A stretch of 44,403 bases of DNA from Treponema sp. Lineage in GTDB: Bacteria; Spirochaetota; Spirochaetia; Treponematales; Treponemataceae. How positions within the stretch are numbered: position 1 is the stretch's first letter; the number at the start of each line of letters is the position of its first letter. The notes beneath the pieces were generated by a model, which was not told where the DNA came from, did not search any database, and saw only the letters and a list, made by a program, of their open reading frames with translations. The translations under genes were made by a program, and so were the position numbers. Below are positions 17,770 through 25,817 of this stretch, piece by piece. The DNA lies in assembly GCA_024691105.1 (NCBI GenBank), contig JAILNY010000158.1:1-44403 (forward strand), given 5' to 3'.

Positions 17770-18522
17770 ATGGGACTTAAAGGATATATTCATCAGTTAG
17801 AATCATTTGGTTGTGCGGACGGACCTGGAAGCCGTTTTATTATATTTTTTCAGGGCTGCCAGATGCGCTGCAAGTTTTGTCACAATCCGGATACATGGGA
17901 TTTGACAAAGGGAACAGAATACACTGCGGACGATCTTATAAAAGAAGCTTTGACATGTAAATCGTACTGGGGCAAAAAAGGCGGAATTACTGTAAGCGGC
18001 GGCGAGCCTCTGATGCAGCTTGATTTTTTGCTTGAGCTTTTTACTAAGGCAAAAGAAAAAGAAATTAATACCTGTATCGACACCGCAGGCGGTCCGTTTA
18101 AAAAAGAAGGTGAGTGGTTTGAAAAATTCCAGAAGCTTATGGAAGTAACAGACATTCTTTTAATGGACATCAAGCACATTAACGAAGAAGAACATATTAA
18201 ACTGACCGGCCAGAGCGGAAAAAACGTTATCGAAATGTTCCGTTACCTCGATGAGATTAAAAAGCCAATCTGGATTCGTCACGTTTTAACTCCGGGAATT
18301 ACAGATAATGACGAGTATCTTACACAGACTCGCGATTTTATCCGTACGCTCAGCAATGTACAGCGTGTAGAGATTTTGCCTTACCATGGTCTTGGCGCTA
18401 TGAAGTATAAAGATTTAGGAATTGATTATGTTCTTAAAGATACAGAAAGCCCGACCGCAGAACGAGTTGCAAACGCAAAGGCAATTCTTGAATGTGACAA
18501 ATACACAGGATGGAAAAACTAG
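17770..18522 (+). CDS. pflA: Pyruvate formate-lyase activating enzyme (radical SAM)
   Basis: 250 residues, close to the E. coli protein. The radical SAM cluster motif CxxxCxxC is present as CQMRCKFC near residue 35, following the PflA-type ESFGCADGPGSRFIIFFQGC. GGITVSGGEPLMQ is the GGE motif for SAM binding; WIRHVLTPGITDND and VEILPYHGLGAMKY are typical of the family. It abstracts the hydrogen that creates the glycyl radical on PflB, which is encoded about 1 kb away on the opposite strand rather than in the same operon. The start is fixed by the leaderless promoter. A hairpin at 18536-18567 lies downstream. Confidence 0.95.
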   Translation: MGLKGYIHQLESFGCADGPGSRFIIFFQGCQMRCKFCHNPDTWDLTKGTEYTADDLIKEALTCKSYWGKKGGITVSGGEPLMQLDFLLELFTKAKEKEINTCIDTAGGPFKKEGEWFEKFQKLMEVTDILLMDIKHINEEEHIKLTGQSGKNVIEMFRYLDEIKKPIWIRHVLTPGITDNDEYLTQTRDFIRTLSNVQRVEILPYHGLGAMKYKDLGIDYVLKDTESPTAERVANAKAILECDKYTGWKN

Positions 18523-18535
18523 ATTAGAACTTTTC

Positions 18536-18567
18536 ACTTAATCCGGCACGAAAATGTCGGATTAAGT
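18536..18567. terminator. Probable bidirectional terminator between pflA and the convergent gene
   Basis: A 13-bp stem (ACTTAATCCGGCA with TGTCGGATTAAGT, one G-T pair) with a 6-nt loop lies between two converging genes. The T-runs on either side are short, so termination strength is uncertain. Confidence 0.55.
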
Positions 18568-18594
18568 TTGATTCATTTCCAGAATAATATAAAT

Positions 18595-19389
18595 CTATTT
18601 TGCACCTTCCGGTTTGTAGTTAATCGGAAAGATTTTAATTTCAAAAAGCGCTTTGCCTTCTAAGTCATGATACTGGAGAATAAACCAGGTCATGTTTGCA
18701 TAAAAAACTTCATCAATTCCGTTTTCTTTAAGGTTTGTAATAAAGTTTTCTTTGATAGTCTGTTCAAGTTCATCCGATACTTCAACTTCTTCTGTTAAGG
18801 TAAAGTTCATGAATAATTTATTCCATGAACTGCTTGCTGAATCAAGTCTTGTAATATCATCTATCTGACTTGGACAGTCTTGAGAAATTTCTTTTGCAGC
18901 CTGCTTTGTAAATTCAATCTGTTTATATTCTTTAAAAGCTAATGGAAGTAAAAAGGCTAAAACTAATAAAAATATTGTTCTGTAAAATCTTCCGACATTC
19001 TGCGATTGTGTGTTGAGATTTGTTAACTGCGCATCATCTTCCTGTTTTGGTGCCTGTAATCCCGGATTTGCGTTGTAAAATATTTTTGCAGTTTCTGTGA
19101 TGATGTCGCAGATTTTTTTCCATGAGTAAGGCGCAAAAATTTCTCTAAAGGTAAAGGTCACAGATTGTGTGTTAAATTCAACTTTTGCCCTGTATGGACT
19201 TTGTGTAAATTTATTGAGGGCCTCTTTTGTTTCGTCATTAAGCGGAGCAGGACCTGTGATATATAAAATCTTACAGTTTACGCCATCGCATAACCGGATA
19301 CGGCTGTTTTGTAAAATTCCTGAAACAACTTTACCGTCATCGGTAAAATTAAAATAATCTCTGACTTTTTTTACTCCTGGTAAAAGCAT
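18595..19389 (-). CDS. Uncharacterised single-TM membrane protein
   Basis: 264 residues; I do not recognise the family. The N-terminal ~110 residues are a mixed alpha/beta domain. A stretch rich in Asn and Gln (about 112-130) leads into one strong TM helix (about 137-153, YRTIFLLVLAFLLPLAF), and the C-terminal ~110 residues are acidic and would lie on the other side of the membrane. There is no signal peptide. An AGAGG Shine-Dalgarno precedes the ATG. The gene sits between pflA and pflB, downstream of pflB on the same strand. The pflB terminator at 19483-19518 lies between them, so co-transcription would need readthrough. No function is assigned. Confidence 0.6.
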   Translation of the reverse strand: MLLPGVKKVRDYFNFTDDGKVVSGILQNSRIRLCDGVNCKILYITGPAPLNDETKEALNKFTQSPYRAKVEFNTQSVTFTFREIFAPYSWKKICDIITETAKIFYNANPGLQAPKQEDDAQLTNLNTQSQNVGRFYRTIFLLVLAFLLPLAFKEYKQIEFTKQAAKEISQDCPSQIDDITRLDSASSSWNKLFMNFTLTEEVEVSDELEQTIKENFITNLKENGIDEVFYANMTWFILQYHDLEGKALFEIKIFPINYKPEGAK

Positions 19390-19482
19390 GTGTAGTACCT
19401 CTTTTTAATTTGTGTCGTCGCGTATTCTGGTTACGTCGGGTCGCTGGCTTTATTATACGATAATTAAATGATAAAAAAAAGC

Positions 19483-19518
19483 CGTCCCGGGAAATACCGG
19501 AACGGCTTAGCTTAAGTC
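19483..19518 (-). terminator. Intrinsic terminator of pflB
   Basis: Read on the minus strand, AAGCCGT pairs with ACGGCTT and an inner CCGG/CCGG continues the stem after one mismatch. A run of eight T follows (the A-run at 19483-19490 on the plus strand). Confidence 0.75.
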
Positions 19519-19567
19519 TTAAAACTTATCGCGCAGAACCGCGGTCGCGGCCCTGTTTTGCAAATGA

Positions 19568-21904
19568 TTAAAGACTTGCGTGGCAAGTACGAGCGATAAC
19601 GTCGTCCTGCTGTTCCTTTGTAAGGTTGATAAAGCGTACTGCATAACCAGATACACGAACTGTAAAGTTTGCATATTCAGGTTTTTCAGGATGAGCCTGA
19701 CAATCCTTAAGTTTTTCAACACCGAATACGTTAACGTTGAGGTGGTGTGAGCCCTGAGAGAAGTAACCATCAAGAACGTTTACGAGGTTTTCGATGCGTT
19801 CGTTTTCATCATGACCAAGTGCGCTTGGGTTGATTGTCTGTGTATTAGAAATACCGTCCAAAGCGTAGTGGTAAGGAAGTTTAGCAACAGAGTTAAGAGA
19901 CTTGATAAGACCCTTTGTTTCTGCACCGTAAGATGGGTTAGCACCTGGGCTGAATGGAGCACCAGCTGGGCGTCCGTTAGGAAGAGCACCTGTTGCTTTT
20001 CCGTATACAACGTTTGAAGTAATTGTAAGGATTGATGTAGAAGGTTCTGCATTGCGGTATGTTGGGTGCTTTTTGATCATTCCCATGAATGTCTTAAGCA
20101 ACCATACAGCGATGTCGTCTGCTCTGTCATCATCCTGACCATAGCGAGGGAAGTCACCTTCAACCTTGAAGTCTTTAACAAGTGTAACGTGATCGATTAC
20201 GTTTCCAGCCTTGTCTTTAACATCAACAGTTTCGCGTTCAACGTGTACTTTTGCATATTTCATAGCAGAAAGTGAGTCAACTACGTGAGAGAATCCTGCA
20301 ATACCAGTTGCAAATGTACGTTTAACATCTGTATCTTCAAGAGCAAGTTCTGCTGCTTCGTAGTAGTATTTATCGTGCATGTAGTGAATAGCGTTAAGAA
20401 CGTTTACATAAACGTCAGCTAGCCATTCGAGCATAGCAAGGTATTTCTTTTCAACTTCTTTGTAGTTAGAAGCATCGATTGTGTCGAATGTGATAGGTGC
20501 GTATTCAGGACCAACCTGCATACCTTTTTTAAGACCTTCATCTTTACCACCGTTGAATGCGTAAAGAAGAGCTTTTGCAAGGTTAGCACGTGCTCCGAAG
20601 AACTGCATTTCTTTACCAGTCTGAGTTGCTGATACACAACAACAGATTGAGTAGTCATCACCCCAGATTGGACGCATTACTTCGTCGTTTTCGTACTGGA
20701 TTGAAGATGTATCGATAGAAATCTGTGCACAGTATTTGCGGAAGCTTTCTGGCAATCTCTTAGAGTAGAGAACTGTCATGTTAGGTTCTGGAGAAGGACC
20801 CATGTTTTCGAGAGTATGGAGGAAGCGGAAGTCGTTCTTTGTTACCATTGAGCGGCCGTCAACACCAAGACCACCAACTTCGAGAGTAGCCCAGATCGGG
20901 TCACCAGAGAAGAGCTGGTTGTAGCTTTCGATACGAGCAAAGCGTACCATACGGAACTTCATTACCATGTGGTCAACAAGTTCCTGAGCCTGTTCTTCTG
21001 TAAGAACTCCGGCTTTAATATCACGTTCGATGTAGATGTCAAGGAATGTAGATACACGACCTACAGACATTGCAGCACCGTTCTGTGTTTTGATAGCAGC
21101 GAGGTAACCAAAGTAGAGCCACTGGAATGCTTCGCGTGCATTTTTAGCAGGACCAGAAATATCATAACCATAAAGGGCAGCCATAGCTTTGATTCCCTTG
21201 AGGGCGTTAATCTGATCTGTAACTTCTTCGCGGAGGCGGATAACGTCATTTGTCATTGTTCCGTCACCGATAGCAGCAAAGTCAGCCTGCTTAAATTTGA
21301 TAAGTGCATCGATACCATAAAGAGCAACACGGCGGTAGTCACCTACGATACGTCCGCGTCCGTATGTATCAGGAAGACCTGTCAAAATGTGAGCTGAACG
21401 AACTGCTCTGTGTTCTGGTGTGTAAACATCAAATACACCCTGGTTATGAGTCTTGTGATATTCTGTAAAGATTTTCTTGAGTTCTGGATTTACATCGTAT
21501 CCGTACATTTCGCAAGACTGTACGGCCATGTTAATTCCACCGTAAGGCATGAAAGCTCTCTTGAGAGGTTTGTCAGTCTGGAGACCAACAACTTTTTCAA
21601 GTTCCTTTCCTTCTGGGCAGATGTAAGCAGCCGGGTGAGCTGTAAGTCCTGTTACAACATCTGTATCCATATCGAGAACACCAGTTCTCTTAACTCCGTC
21701 TTTTCCTACAGAAACTTTGTTGTGTTCTTCTTTCTGTAATCTCTGGAGTTCATCAAACAATTTCTTTGTAGCGGCTGTAGGGCCTGCAAGGAATTTGTTA
21801 TCACCATCATATGGTGTGTAGTTGTTCTGAATAAAGTCACGAACGTTGACTTCTTCTTTCCATAAACGACCTTCAAAGCCATTCCACTCTTCTTTCTGAA
21901 TCAT
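19568..21904 (-). CDS. pflB: Formate C-acetyltransferase (pyruvate formate-lyase)
   Basis: 778 residues. It cleaves pyruvate with CoA to acetyl-CoA and formate, the main anaerobic fermentation step. The active-site cysteine pair is in SICCCVSATQTGKEMQFFGA, where three Cys occur in a row and the last two match the catalytic CC of E. coli PflB. The glycyl-radical loop is RVSGYAVRF near the C-terminus (Gly753). A GAGG Shine-Dalgarno precedes the ATG. Unlike pflA, the gene has a long leader of about 200 nt containing an inverted repeat, so post-initiation or operator control is plausible. Codon use is strongly biased, consistent with high expression and with the many spurious antisense frames. 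Confidence 0.97.
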   Translation of the reverse strand: MIQKEEWNGFEGRLWKEEVNVRDFIQNNYTPYDGDNKFLAGPTAATKKLFDELQRLQKEEHNKVSVGKDGVKRTGVLDMDTDVVTGLTAHPAAYICPEGKELEKVVGLQTDKPLKRAFMPYGGINMAVQSCEMYGYDVNPELKKIFTEYHKTHNQGVFDVYTPEHRAVRSAHILTGLPDTYGRGRIVGDYRRVALYGIDALIKFKQADFAAIGDGTMTNDVIRLREEVTDQINALKGIKAMAALYGYDISGPAKNAREAFQWLYFGYLAAIKTQNGAAMSVGRVSTFLDIYIERDIKAGVLTEEQAQELVDHMVMKFRMVRFARIESYNQLFSGDPIWATLEVGGLGVDGRSMVTKNDFRFLHTLENMGPSPEPNMTVLYSKRLPESFRKYCAQISIDTSSIQYENDEVMRPIWGDDYSICCCVSATQTGKEMQFFGARANLAKALLYAFNGGKDEGLKKGMQVGPEYAPITFDTIDASNYKEVEKKYLAMLEWLADVYVNVLNAIHYMHDKYYYEAAELALEDTDVKRTFATGIAGFSHVVDSLSAMKYAKVHVERETVDVKDKAGNVIDHVTLVKDFKVEGDFPRYGQDDDRADDIAVWLLKTFMGMIKKHPTYRNAEPSTSILTITSNVVYGKATGALPNGRPAGAPFSPGANPSYGAETKGLIKSLNSVAKLPYHYALDGISNTQTINPSALGHDENERIENLVNVLDGYFSQGSHHLNVNVFGVEKLKDCQAHPEKPEYANFTVRVSGYAVRFINLTKEQQDDVIARTCHASL

Positions 21905-21934
21905 AATCTATACCTCGTCTGAAAATAGAATTAC

Positions 21935-21960
21935 TTGGTTTAACGATAATATTAAACCAA
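21935..21960 (-). promoter_or_regulatory. Perfect inverted repeat in the pflB leader
   Basis: TTGGTTTAA, 8 nt, TTAAACCAA: a perfect 9-bp inverted repeat about 30 bp upstream of the pflB start. It could be a repressor operator or an mRNA hairpin that affects translation. I do not recognise the binding protein. Confidence 0.5.
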
Positions 21961-22280
21961 AAACCCGTAAATTACAACTATGTCACCGCACTAAGCGCAA
22001 ATTAACCCACATTTTATTTTTGGGGTGAATTTACCAAGGCCCGGCAATTAGGTAGTAAGTCGCCAATCTCCTTTCTGTAAAAAAGAAATTGTACTTATTA
22101 CAATATTGATATTACTACAAAAGTATCGAAACGTCAAGCAAAAATGCGTAAATTTTTATTCTTTACAAAAAGTCCTTTTTTCGCATTTTCACGAGATTGC
22201 GGCAAGCGCAATCTCTGTGTCCTTCGTTGCCGGCTCGTAGACGCATCTGTTTTCAGTATCCCGCGCCGCTTAGAGCGCGT
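21961..22280. other. Long spacer between pflB and the DUF1015 gene
   Basis: No gene is supported. On the minus strand it holds the pflB promoter (22109-22137) and a leader containing a strong SD-like AAAGGAG with no well-placed start codon. On the DUF1015 side lies a hairpin at 22193-22215 (GAGATTGCG with CGCAATCTC, 5-nt loop), which may end the DUF1015 transcript, and GC-rich sequence from 22230 to 22280. A 7-bp inverted repeat (TAGACGC and GCGTCTA) overlaps the DUF1015 stop codon. Confidence 0.6.
22109..22137 (-). promoter_or_regulatory. Promoter of pflB
   Basis: Minus strand: TTGACG (22137-22132), a 17-nt spacer and TAATAT (22114-22109). The predicted start near 22102 gives a leader of about 200 nt, the longest in this window. 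Confidence 0.55.
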
Positions 22281-23633
22281 CTAGCTGAAGAGCTTTCGGC
22301 ACTCAAGGTAAAAGCGCTTTTCGTCGGCCTCGCCCATGGAGAACGATTTTCTCGGGAGTGGACCGCGACCGTTGATGGTAGCAAAAAAGCTGTCTTTGGC
22401 AACCGGCGGCAGCAGAAGCGAGACTGTATCGTCACTGGCACCAAGTCTAAAGACTTCGTCCGTTCCGTGGATGTAGTCAATCTGATCCTTGGCGGCGCCG
22501 CACTCTTTAAGGTATTCATCAATTACCGGCTGAATGCGGGCAACTGCAAGTTCTTTAACAGGAGTCTCTAACAGAACATATTTTTGTGCGGCGCCTTCTT
22601 TGAATACAAATCCAAAACTTGCAGTTGACTTTTTTACTTTTGATGCAAGTTCATCTTTTGATGAAATCTCGCTTATGCTGCCGCCGAGCTCGGACTTGAT
22701 TTTCTCTATAAGGGAATCCGGTTTTATATTGAACAAAACACGGTGAATCGGCTCAAAGGTGAGGCCGGTATCAAAGATGTTTACAATTTCAATAAGGGCA
22801 AAGCGCGCGTTGTGGTTTTCAAAACCTTGAGGTACTGTAACAGTTCCGTCGTCGAGCTTTTGTCCGCCGTTATTAAGTTTAACTTCGTCCCAGATTGCCT
22901 TTGCTGTTGCAAGCGAATGGTTTCCGTCGCCGACTGCAAACATAAAAGTACTGCCGTCTTCAGAAGTGTTTTCGCGCGCGATTTTTTCGAGGAATGCAGA
23001 AATCTGGTTAAGAAGAGATTCGTCTTTTACCGGCCATCCTGTGATGCTTCCGCTTTTTTGCATAAGTTCACCAGAGTAGCAGGGTTTGATTCCTGCTTTT
23101 TTAACTGAGTCGCCGGTTGCTTCTACAAGGGAGCGGTCCGGGTCGTTTACAAGAAGCATGATGTGCGGGCTTTCGATTGGGGCGCCACGGCGTATTTCCA
23201 TTCGAGGTGGAATGCGCTCTAATATAGTTGCCTCTGTTGCGCGGATTAAGGCTTTAGAAAAAGGCTTCCATTCGTAAGAGTCAAGATCAATGCAAGCCAT
23301 CAAGCCGTGGCGCACGCGGCCGTATGCAGTAGTTCTTTCTATATATATAAATTCACTTTGCGCTTCATCAAAAATTCCGCCTTTGATATATTCACTCATA
23401 ACAGCTTTAATTTTTTTGATGCGCTCTTCTTTATCTGAGTCGTTAAGATAGACTTCAGGCAAAATGATGTTGAGAGTTGAAGGTTTTCCTGAAGCGTTTT
23501 TTTCTACCTGAGTCCAGTAATCTCTGTCCTGAGTGTACTGGTCGCAGGCAACGACAGACCATGTTTTTGTATCAATATTTTTTGGTAATAAAATTTGTGG
23601 AATTGCGATTCCGTAAGAATTGAAATTTTTCAT
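22281..23633 (-). CDS. DUF1015 family protein
   Basis: 450 residues. Matches to the DUF1015 family include SYGIAIPQILLP and VACDQYTQDRDYW at the N-terminus, and the central MFAVGDGNHSLATAKAIWD, the family's conserved G-D-G-N/H-H motif. FIYIERTTAYGRVRHGLMACID is also typical. The biochemical role of DUF1015 is not established; I make no functional claim. The start has no SD, and a TATACT box ends 7 nt before the ATG, so the mRNA is probably nearly leaderless. It is divergent from rpoN with only 46 bp between the two start codons, so the two promoters face each other and may be co-regulated. Confidence 0.8.
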   Translation of the reverse strand: MKNFNSYGIAIPQILLPKNIDTKTWSVVACDQYTQDRDYWTQVEKNASGKPSTLNIILPEVYLNDSDKEERIKKIKAVMSEYIKGGIFDEAQSEFIYIERTTAYGRVRHGLMACIDLDSYEWKPFSKALIRATEATILERIPPRMEIRRGAPIESPHIMLLVNDPDRSLVEATGDSVKKAGIKPCYSGELMQKSGSITGWPVKDESLLNQISAFLEKIARENTSEDGSTFMFAVGDGNHSLATAKAIWDEVKLNNGGQKLDDGTVTVPQGFENHNARFALIEIVNIFDTGLTFEPIHRVLFNIKPDSLIEKIKSELGGSISEISSKDELASKVKKSTASFGFVFKEGAAQKYVLLETPVKELAVARIQPVIDEYLKECGAAKDQIDYIHGTDEVFRLGASDDTVSLLLPPVAKDSFFATINGRGPLPRKSFSMGEADEKRFYLECRKLFS

Positions 23634-23640
23634 GATTTAA

Positions 23641-23646
23641 AGTATA
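23641..23646 (-). promoter_or_regulatory. -10 element of the DUF1015 gene
   Basis: Minus-strand TATACT (23646-23641) with 7 nt to the ATG. The -35 17 nt upstream (TAGCAT) is poor. It lies inside the 46-bp divergent region shared with rpoN. Confidence 0.4.
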
Positions 23647-23664
23647 TCGGCAACGCAAATTTTA

Positions 23665-23673
23665 TGCTATAGT
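23665..23673 (+). promoter_or_regulatory. Extended -10 of rpoN, leaderless
   Basis: TGCTATAGT is an extended -10 (TGnTATAGT) ending exactly 6 nt before the rpoN ATG at 23680. The -35 is weak, which the extended -10 may compensate. No SD is visible. Confidence 0.5.
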
Positions 23674-23679
23674 TATAAT

Positions 23680-25215
23680 ATGGCAATGAAATTTTCGCAG
23701 TCACAGCTTGCTTCTCAAAAACAGGTACAAAAGTTAAGTCAGCTTCAAATTCAATCTTTAAAATATCTTGCCATGAACTCATCAGATTTGCGAAGTGAAA
23801 TTTTTGCCGAAGCAGAAAAAAATCCTGCGCTAGAAATTTCTTCTGACTCGTATGAGATAGAAGATTTTGACAATGCGGCTTTTTCAAGACCTGCGCGATC
23901 TGGTGTGATGAGCGATTATACTCGAGTCGGAACTGCATCTTCTGCCGGTCAGGCAAAGGCTGAAGCGTATCAGGAAATTTTAGAGAGCAAGGCAGATTTA
24001 CGTGAATCTCTTTCTGAGCATCTGATGCAGCAGTTTAATCTGATTAATCTTCCGAAAAATCAAAAAATCTTAGGCGAAAAAATAATTCACAATCTTGATA
24101 AAAACGGCTTTCATATTCTGGCGCCTTTTTCTTTTTTGGATAAGGTAACTGACACTCCGATAGATTTAGAAAAATGTCTTGATATAATTCAAAACCTGGA
24201 TCCTGTCGGAACGTGCTGCCGCAATGTAGAAGAAAGTCTTTTTATTCAGGCAAAATCGCGTGACAATGCACCAGAAGCAGCCCTTTTTATTCTGGACGGC
24301 CATTTAAGTTTTTTAGATCCGCCGCAGGCACCTCGCGTTTTAAAGCGTATCCGGGATTTTGCAAAGGAAGAAAGTAAAAAGGCTTTTAATACGACTGACT
24401 ATTCTTTTATAGATGAGTTTGATGAAGAGGATATTCAGGAAGCGATTGATTTTATTAAAACGCTTAATCCGTATGCTGCAGGTGAATACGCGCCTGACGA
24501 AAATTCATTTGTGATACCTGATGTCTATGTCGATAGGGTTATTGATGAGGATTGCGAAGAAGAGGTCGAAGACGGCGAGGGCGGATTGTCAGCCCGCGGC
24601 GATTTGAAAGCCCGCAAAACCGGAGCGTGCGATTTTAAAGTTCGCGCAGCCCGCGGTGTTATGCCTGATGTTGTTTTATCAGAAGAGTGTCTTGCAATTG
24701 CCGGTGATAAAAATGTCAGCCCTGAACAAAGATCAAAAATGGAACAGATGGTTCACGATGCAAAGGTTTTTCTTGAGTCTCTTAAATACCGTGAGGACTC
24801 GGTTTTTAATGCGAGTGTTGCAATCGTAAATTTTCAGCGCGAATTTTTTGACAAAGGTCCGGGACATCTTGTTCCGTTAAGGCAAAAGGATCTTGCAGAA
24901 GTTCTGGGCGTGCATGAGACAACGGTCTCTCGTATTGCAAACAGTAAATTTTTGCAGTGCGAGTGGGGACTGTTCCCGCTTAAGTACTTTTTTGTAAGCG
25001 GCGTTGCAGAAGAAGACAATGCGGATAATGCCGTTTCAAAAGATAAGATTCTGTTTGAGATAAAGTCAATTTTAGACGCGCAGCCTGCAGGTTCAAAAAA
25101 ACTTTCGGACCAGAAGCTTGTCGACATGCTTTTAGAGCGCGGCATTAAAGTTGCCCGCCGCACGATTGCAAAGTATCGGTCTCAGATTGGAATGGGTTCA
25201 AGTTACACGAGATAA
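23680..25215 (+). CDS. rpoN: RNA polymerase sigma-54 factor
   Basis: 511 residues, slightly longer than E. coli RpoN. Region I is the Gln/Leu-rich N-terminus (QSQLASQKQVQKLSQLQIQSLKYLAMN) that contacts activators. The core-binding region is followed by the helix-turn-helix KDLAEVLGVHETTVSRIANSKF, and the RpoN box ARRTIAKYRSQIGM near the C-terminus recognises the -24 element. About 35 extra residues (roughly 286-325, EEEVEDGEGG through KVRAARG) interrupt the usual PDVxV...PxVxL strand pair in the core-binding domain. Their DNA is GC-rich and resembles the intergenic spacers. The start is supported by the leaderless promoter; a second in-frame ATG lies two codons later. Confidence 0.95.
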   Translation: MAMKFSQSQLASQKQVQKLSQLQIQSLKYLAMNSSDLRSEIFAEAEKNPALEISSDSYEIEDFDNAAFSRPARSGVMSDYTRVGTASSAGQAKAEAYQEILESKADLRESLSEHLMQQFNLINLPKNQKILGEKIIHNLDKNGFHILAPFSFLDKVTDTPIDLEKCLDIIQNLDPVGTCCRNVEESLFIQAKSRDNAPEAALFILDGHLSFLDPPQAPRVLKRIRDFAKEESKKAFNTTDYSFIDEFDEEDIQEAIDFIKTLNPYAAGEYAPDENSFVIPDVYVDRVIDEDCEEEVEDGEGGLSARGDLKARKTGACDFKVRAARGVMPDVVLSEECLAIAGDKNVSPEQRSKMEQMVHDAKVFLESLKYREDSVFNASVAIVNFQREFFDKGPGHLVPLRQKDLAEVLGVHETTVSRIANSKFLQCEWGLFPLKYFFVSGVAEEDNADNAVSKDKILFEIKSILDAQPAGSKKLSDQKLVDMLLERGIKVARRTIAKYRSQIGMGSSYTR

Positions 25216-25237
25216 ATTCCTCCTGATTTTTATTTAT

Positions 25238-25266
25238 TTGCTTTTTGCCATTTTCAATGTTACTAT
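25238..25266 (+). promoter_or_regulatory. Promoter of hpf
   Basis: TTGCTT (25238-25243), a 17-nt spacer and TACTAT (25261-25266) in the rpoN-hpf gap. The leader of about 58 nt carries an AGAGAGG Shine-Dalgarno. Confidence 0.45.
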
Positions 25267-25330
25267 ATTTGTAGCGGCTGAGAGGCCAAAAAAAATATGC
25301 CGGCGACGGTAAAAACAGAGAGGTACAAAT

Positions 25331-25621
25331 ATGACTAAATCAATTAATGCAGTAGGATTCGACCTTGAACAAAAGCAATCAGACATGATTGAAAAAAAAC
25401 TTCAGCGTATCAGTTATGCTGATGATCTTATTATAGATTTGATTCTTCGCGTAAAGCACGAAAAAGAATATAACTTTGATATCGTGGCAAATTTCCGCTG
25501 GGGAGTTCAGGCTCACGTAACGGCAGATGACTTTGATTTTGCCGCTGCTCTTAATAAGGTAATGGACGTTCTTGACCAGAAGATTAAAAAGGAAAAGGAC
25601 AAAATCCAGAGTCACCAGTAA
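25331..25621 (+). CDS. hpf: Ribosome hibernation promoting factor, short type (HPF/RaiA)
   Basis: 96 residues, matching the short HPF class, which lacks the C-terminal dimerisation domain of long HPF. The beta-alpha-beta-beta-beta-alpha pattern is apparent: SINAVGFDLEQKQSDMIEKKLQRI, then DLILRVKHEKEYNFDIVANFRWG, HVTADDFDFAAALNKVMDVLDQKIKKEKDKI. It binds the 30S decoding channel in starved cells. Position immediately after rpoN is the classical arrangement also seen in Proteobacteria. It has its own promoter and ends in a strong terminator at 25741-25780, separated from the stop by a 120-bp GC-rich spacer. Confidence 0.9.
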   Translation: MTKSINAVGFDLEQKQSDMIEKKLQRISYADDLIIDLILRVKHEKEYNFDIVANFRWGVQAHVTADDFDFAAALNKVMDVLDQKIKKEKDKIQSHQ

Positions 25622-25740
25622 GAAGCGGGCGCTTTAGGGCCAGTCACTCGGTGGCGGCGCGCTTTATGCGCACTGGTTCTGATGCGATAAACACGCGGTA
25701 GATGTGTGGTTTTAGACTGCGCGTTCAGTTTAAAAATTAC
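25622..25740. other. GC-rich spacer between hpf and its terminator
   Basis: A GCGC-rich stretch in AT-rich surroundings with imperfect palindromes (for example GCGC, 7 nt, GCGC at about 25658-25672, bracketed by CCAGT and ACTGG). No open frame or RNA is recognisable. Confidence 0.5.
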
Positions 25741-25780
25741 AAATACCAGGCGGGAAACATTCTCGTCTGGTATTTTTTTT
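25741..25780. terminator. Strong terminator after hpf
   Basis: A 15-bp stem (AAATACCAGGCGGGA with TCTCGTCTGGTATTT, two G-T pairs) with a 5-nt loop is followed by a T-run to 25780. The hprK -35 begins at 25782, immediately after it. Confidence 0.85.
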
Positions 25781-25781
25781 C

Positions 25782-25810
25782 TTGCGTTTTTGTCTATCTT
25801 TGTGTATAGT
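25782..25810 (+). promoter_or_regulatory. Promoter of hprK, leaderless or one-nt leader
   Basis: TTGCGT (25782-25787), a 17-nt spacer, TATAGT (25805-25810), 7 nt, then the ATG at 25818. There is no SD. Confidence 0.55.
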
Positions 25811-25817
25811 ATTTGTT

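Noticed and set aside
20969..21397. Open frame opposite pflB
   Set aside because: Antisense to a highly expressed gene with strong codon bias; composition is not protein-like.
22021..22080. Small leader peptide after AAAGGAG in the pflB leader
   Set aside because: The only nearby start is TTG one base after the SD, too close to be used; no ATG or GTG at normal spacing.
22197..22571. Open frame opposite the 3' end of the DUF1015 gene
   Set aside because: Antisense to a well-supported family member, runs through a hairpin spacer, and has no SD.
25782..25817. Longer N-terminus of HprK
   Set aside because: It overlaps the -35 and -10 of the hprK promoter, and MVDKKFSVLDLL is the usual HprK start.
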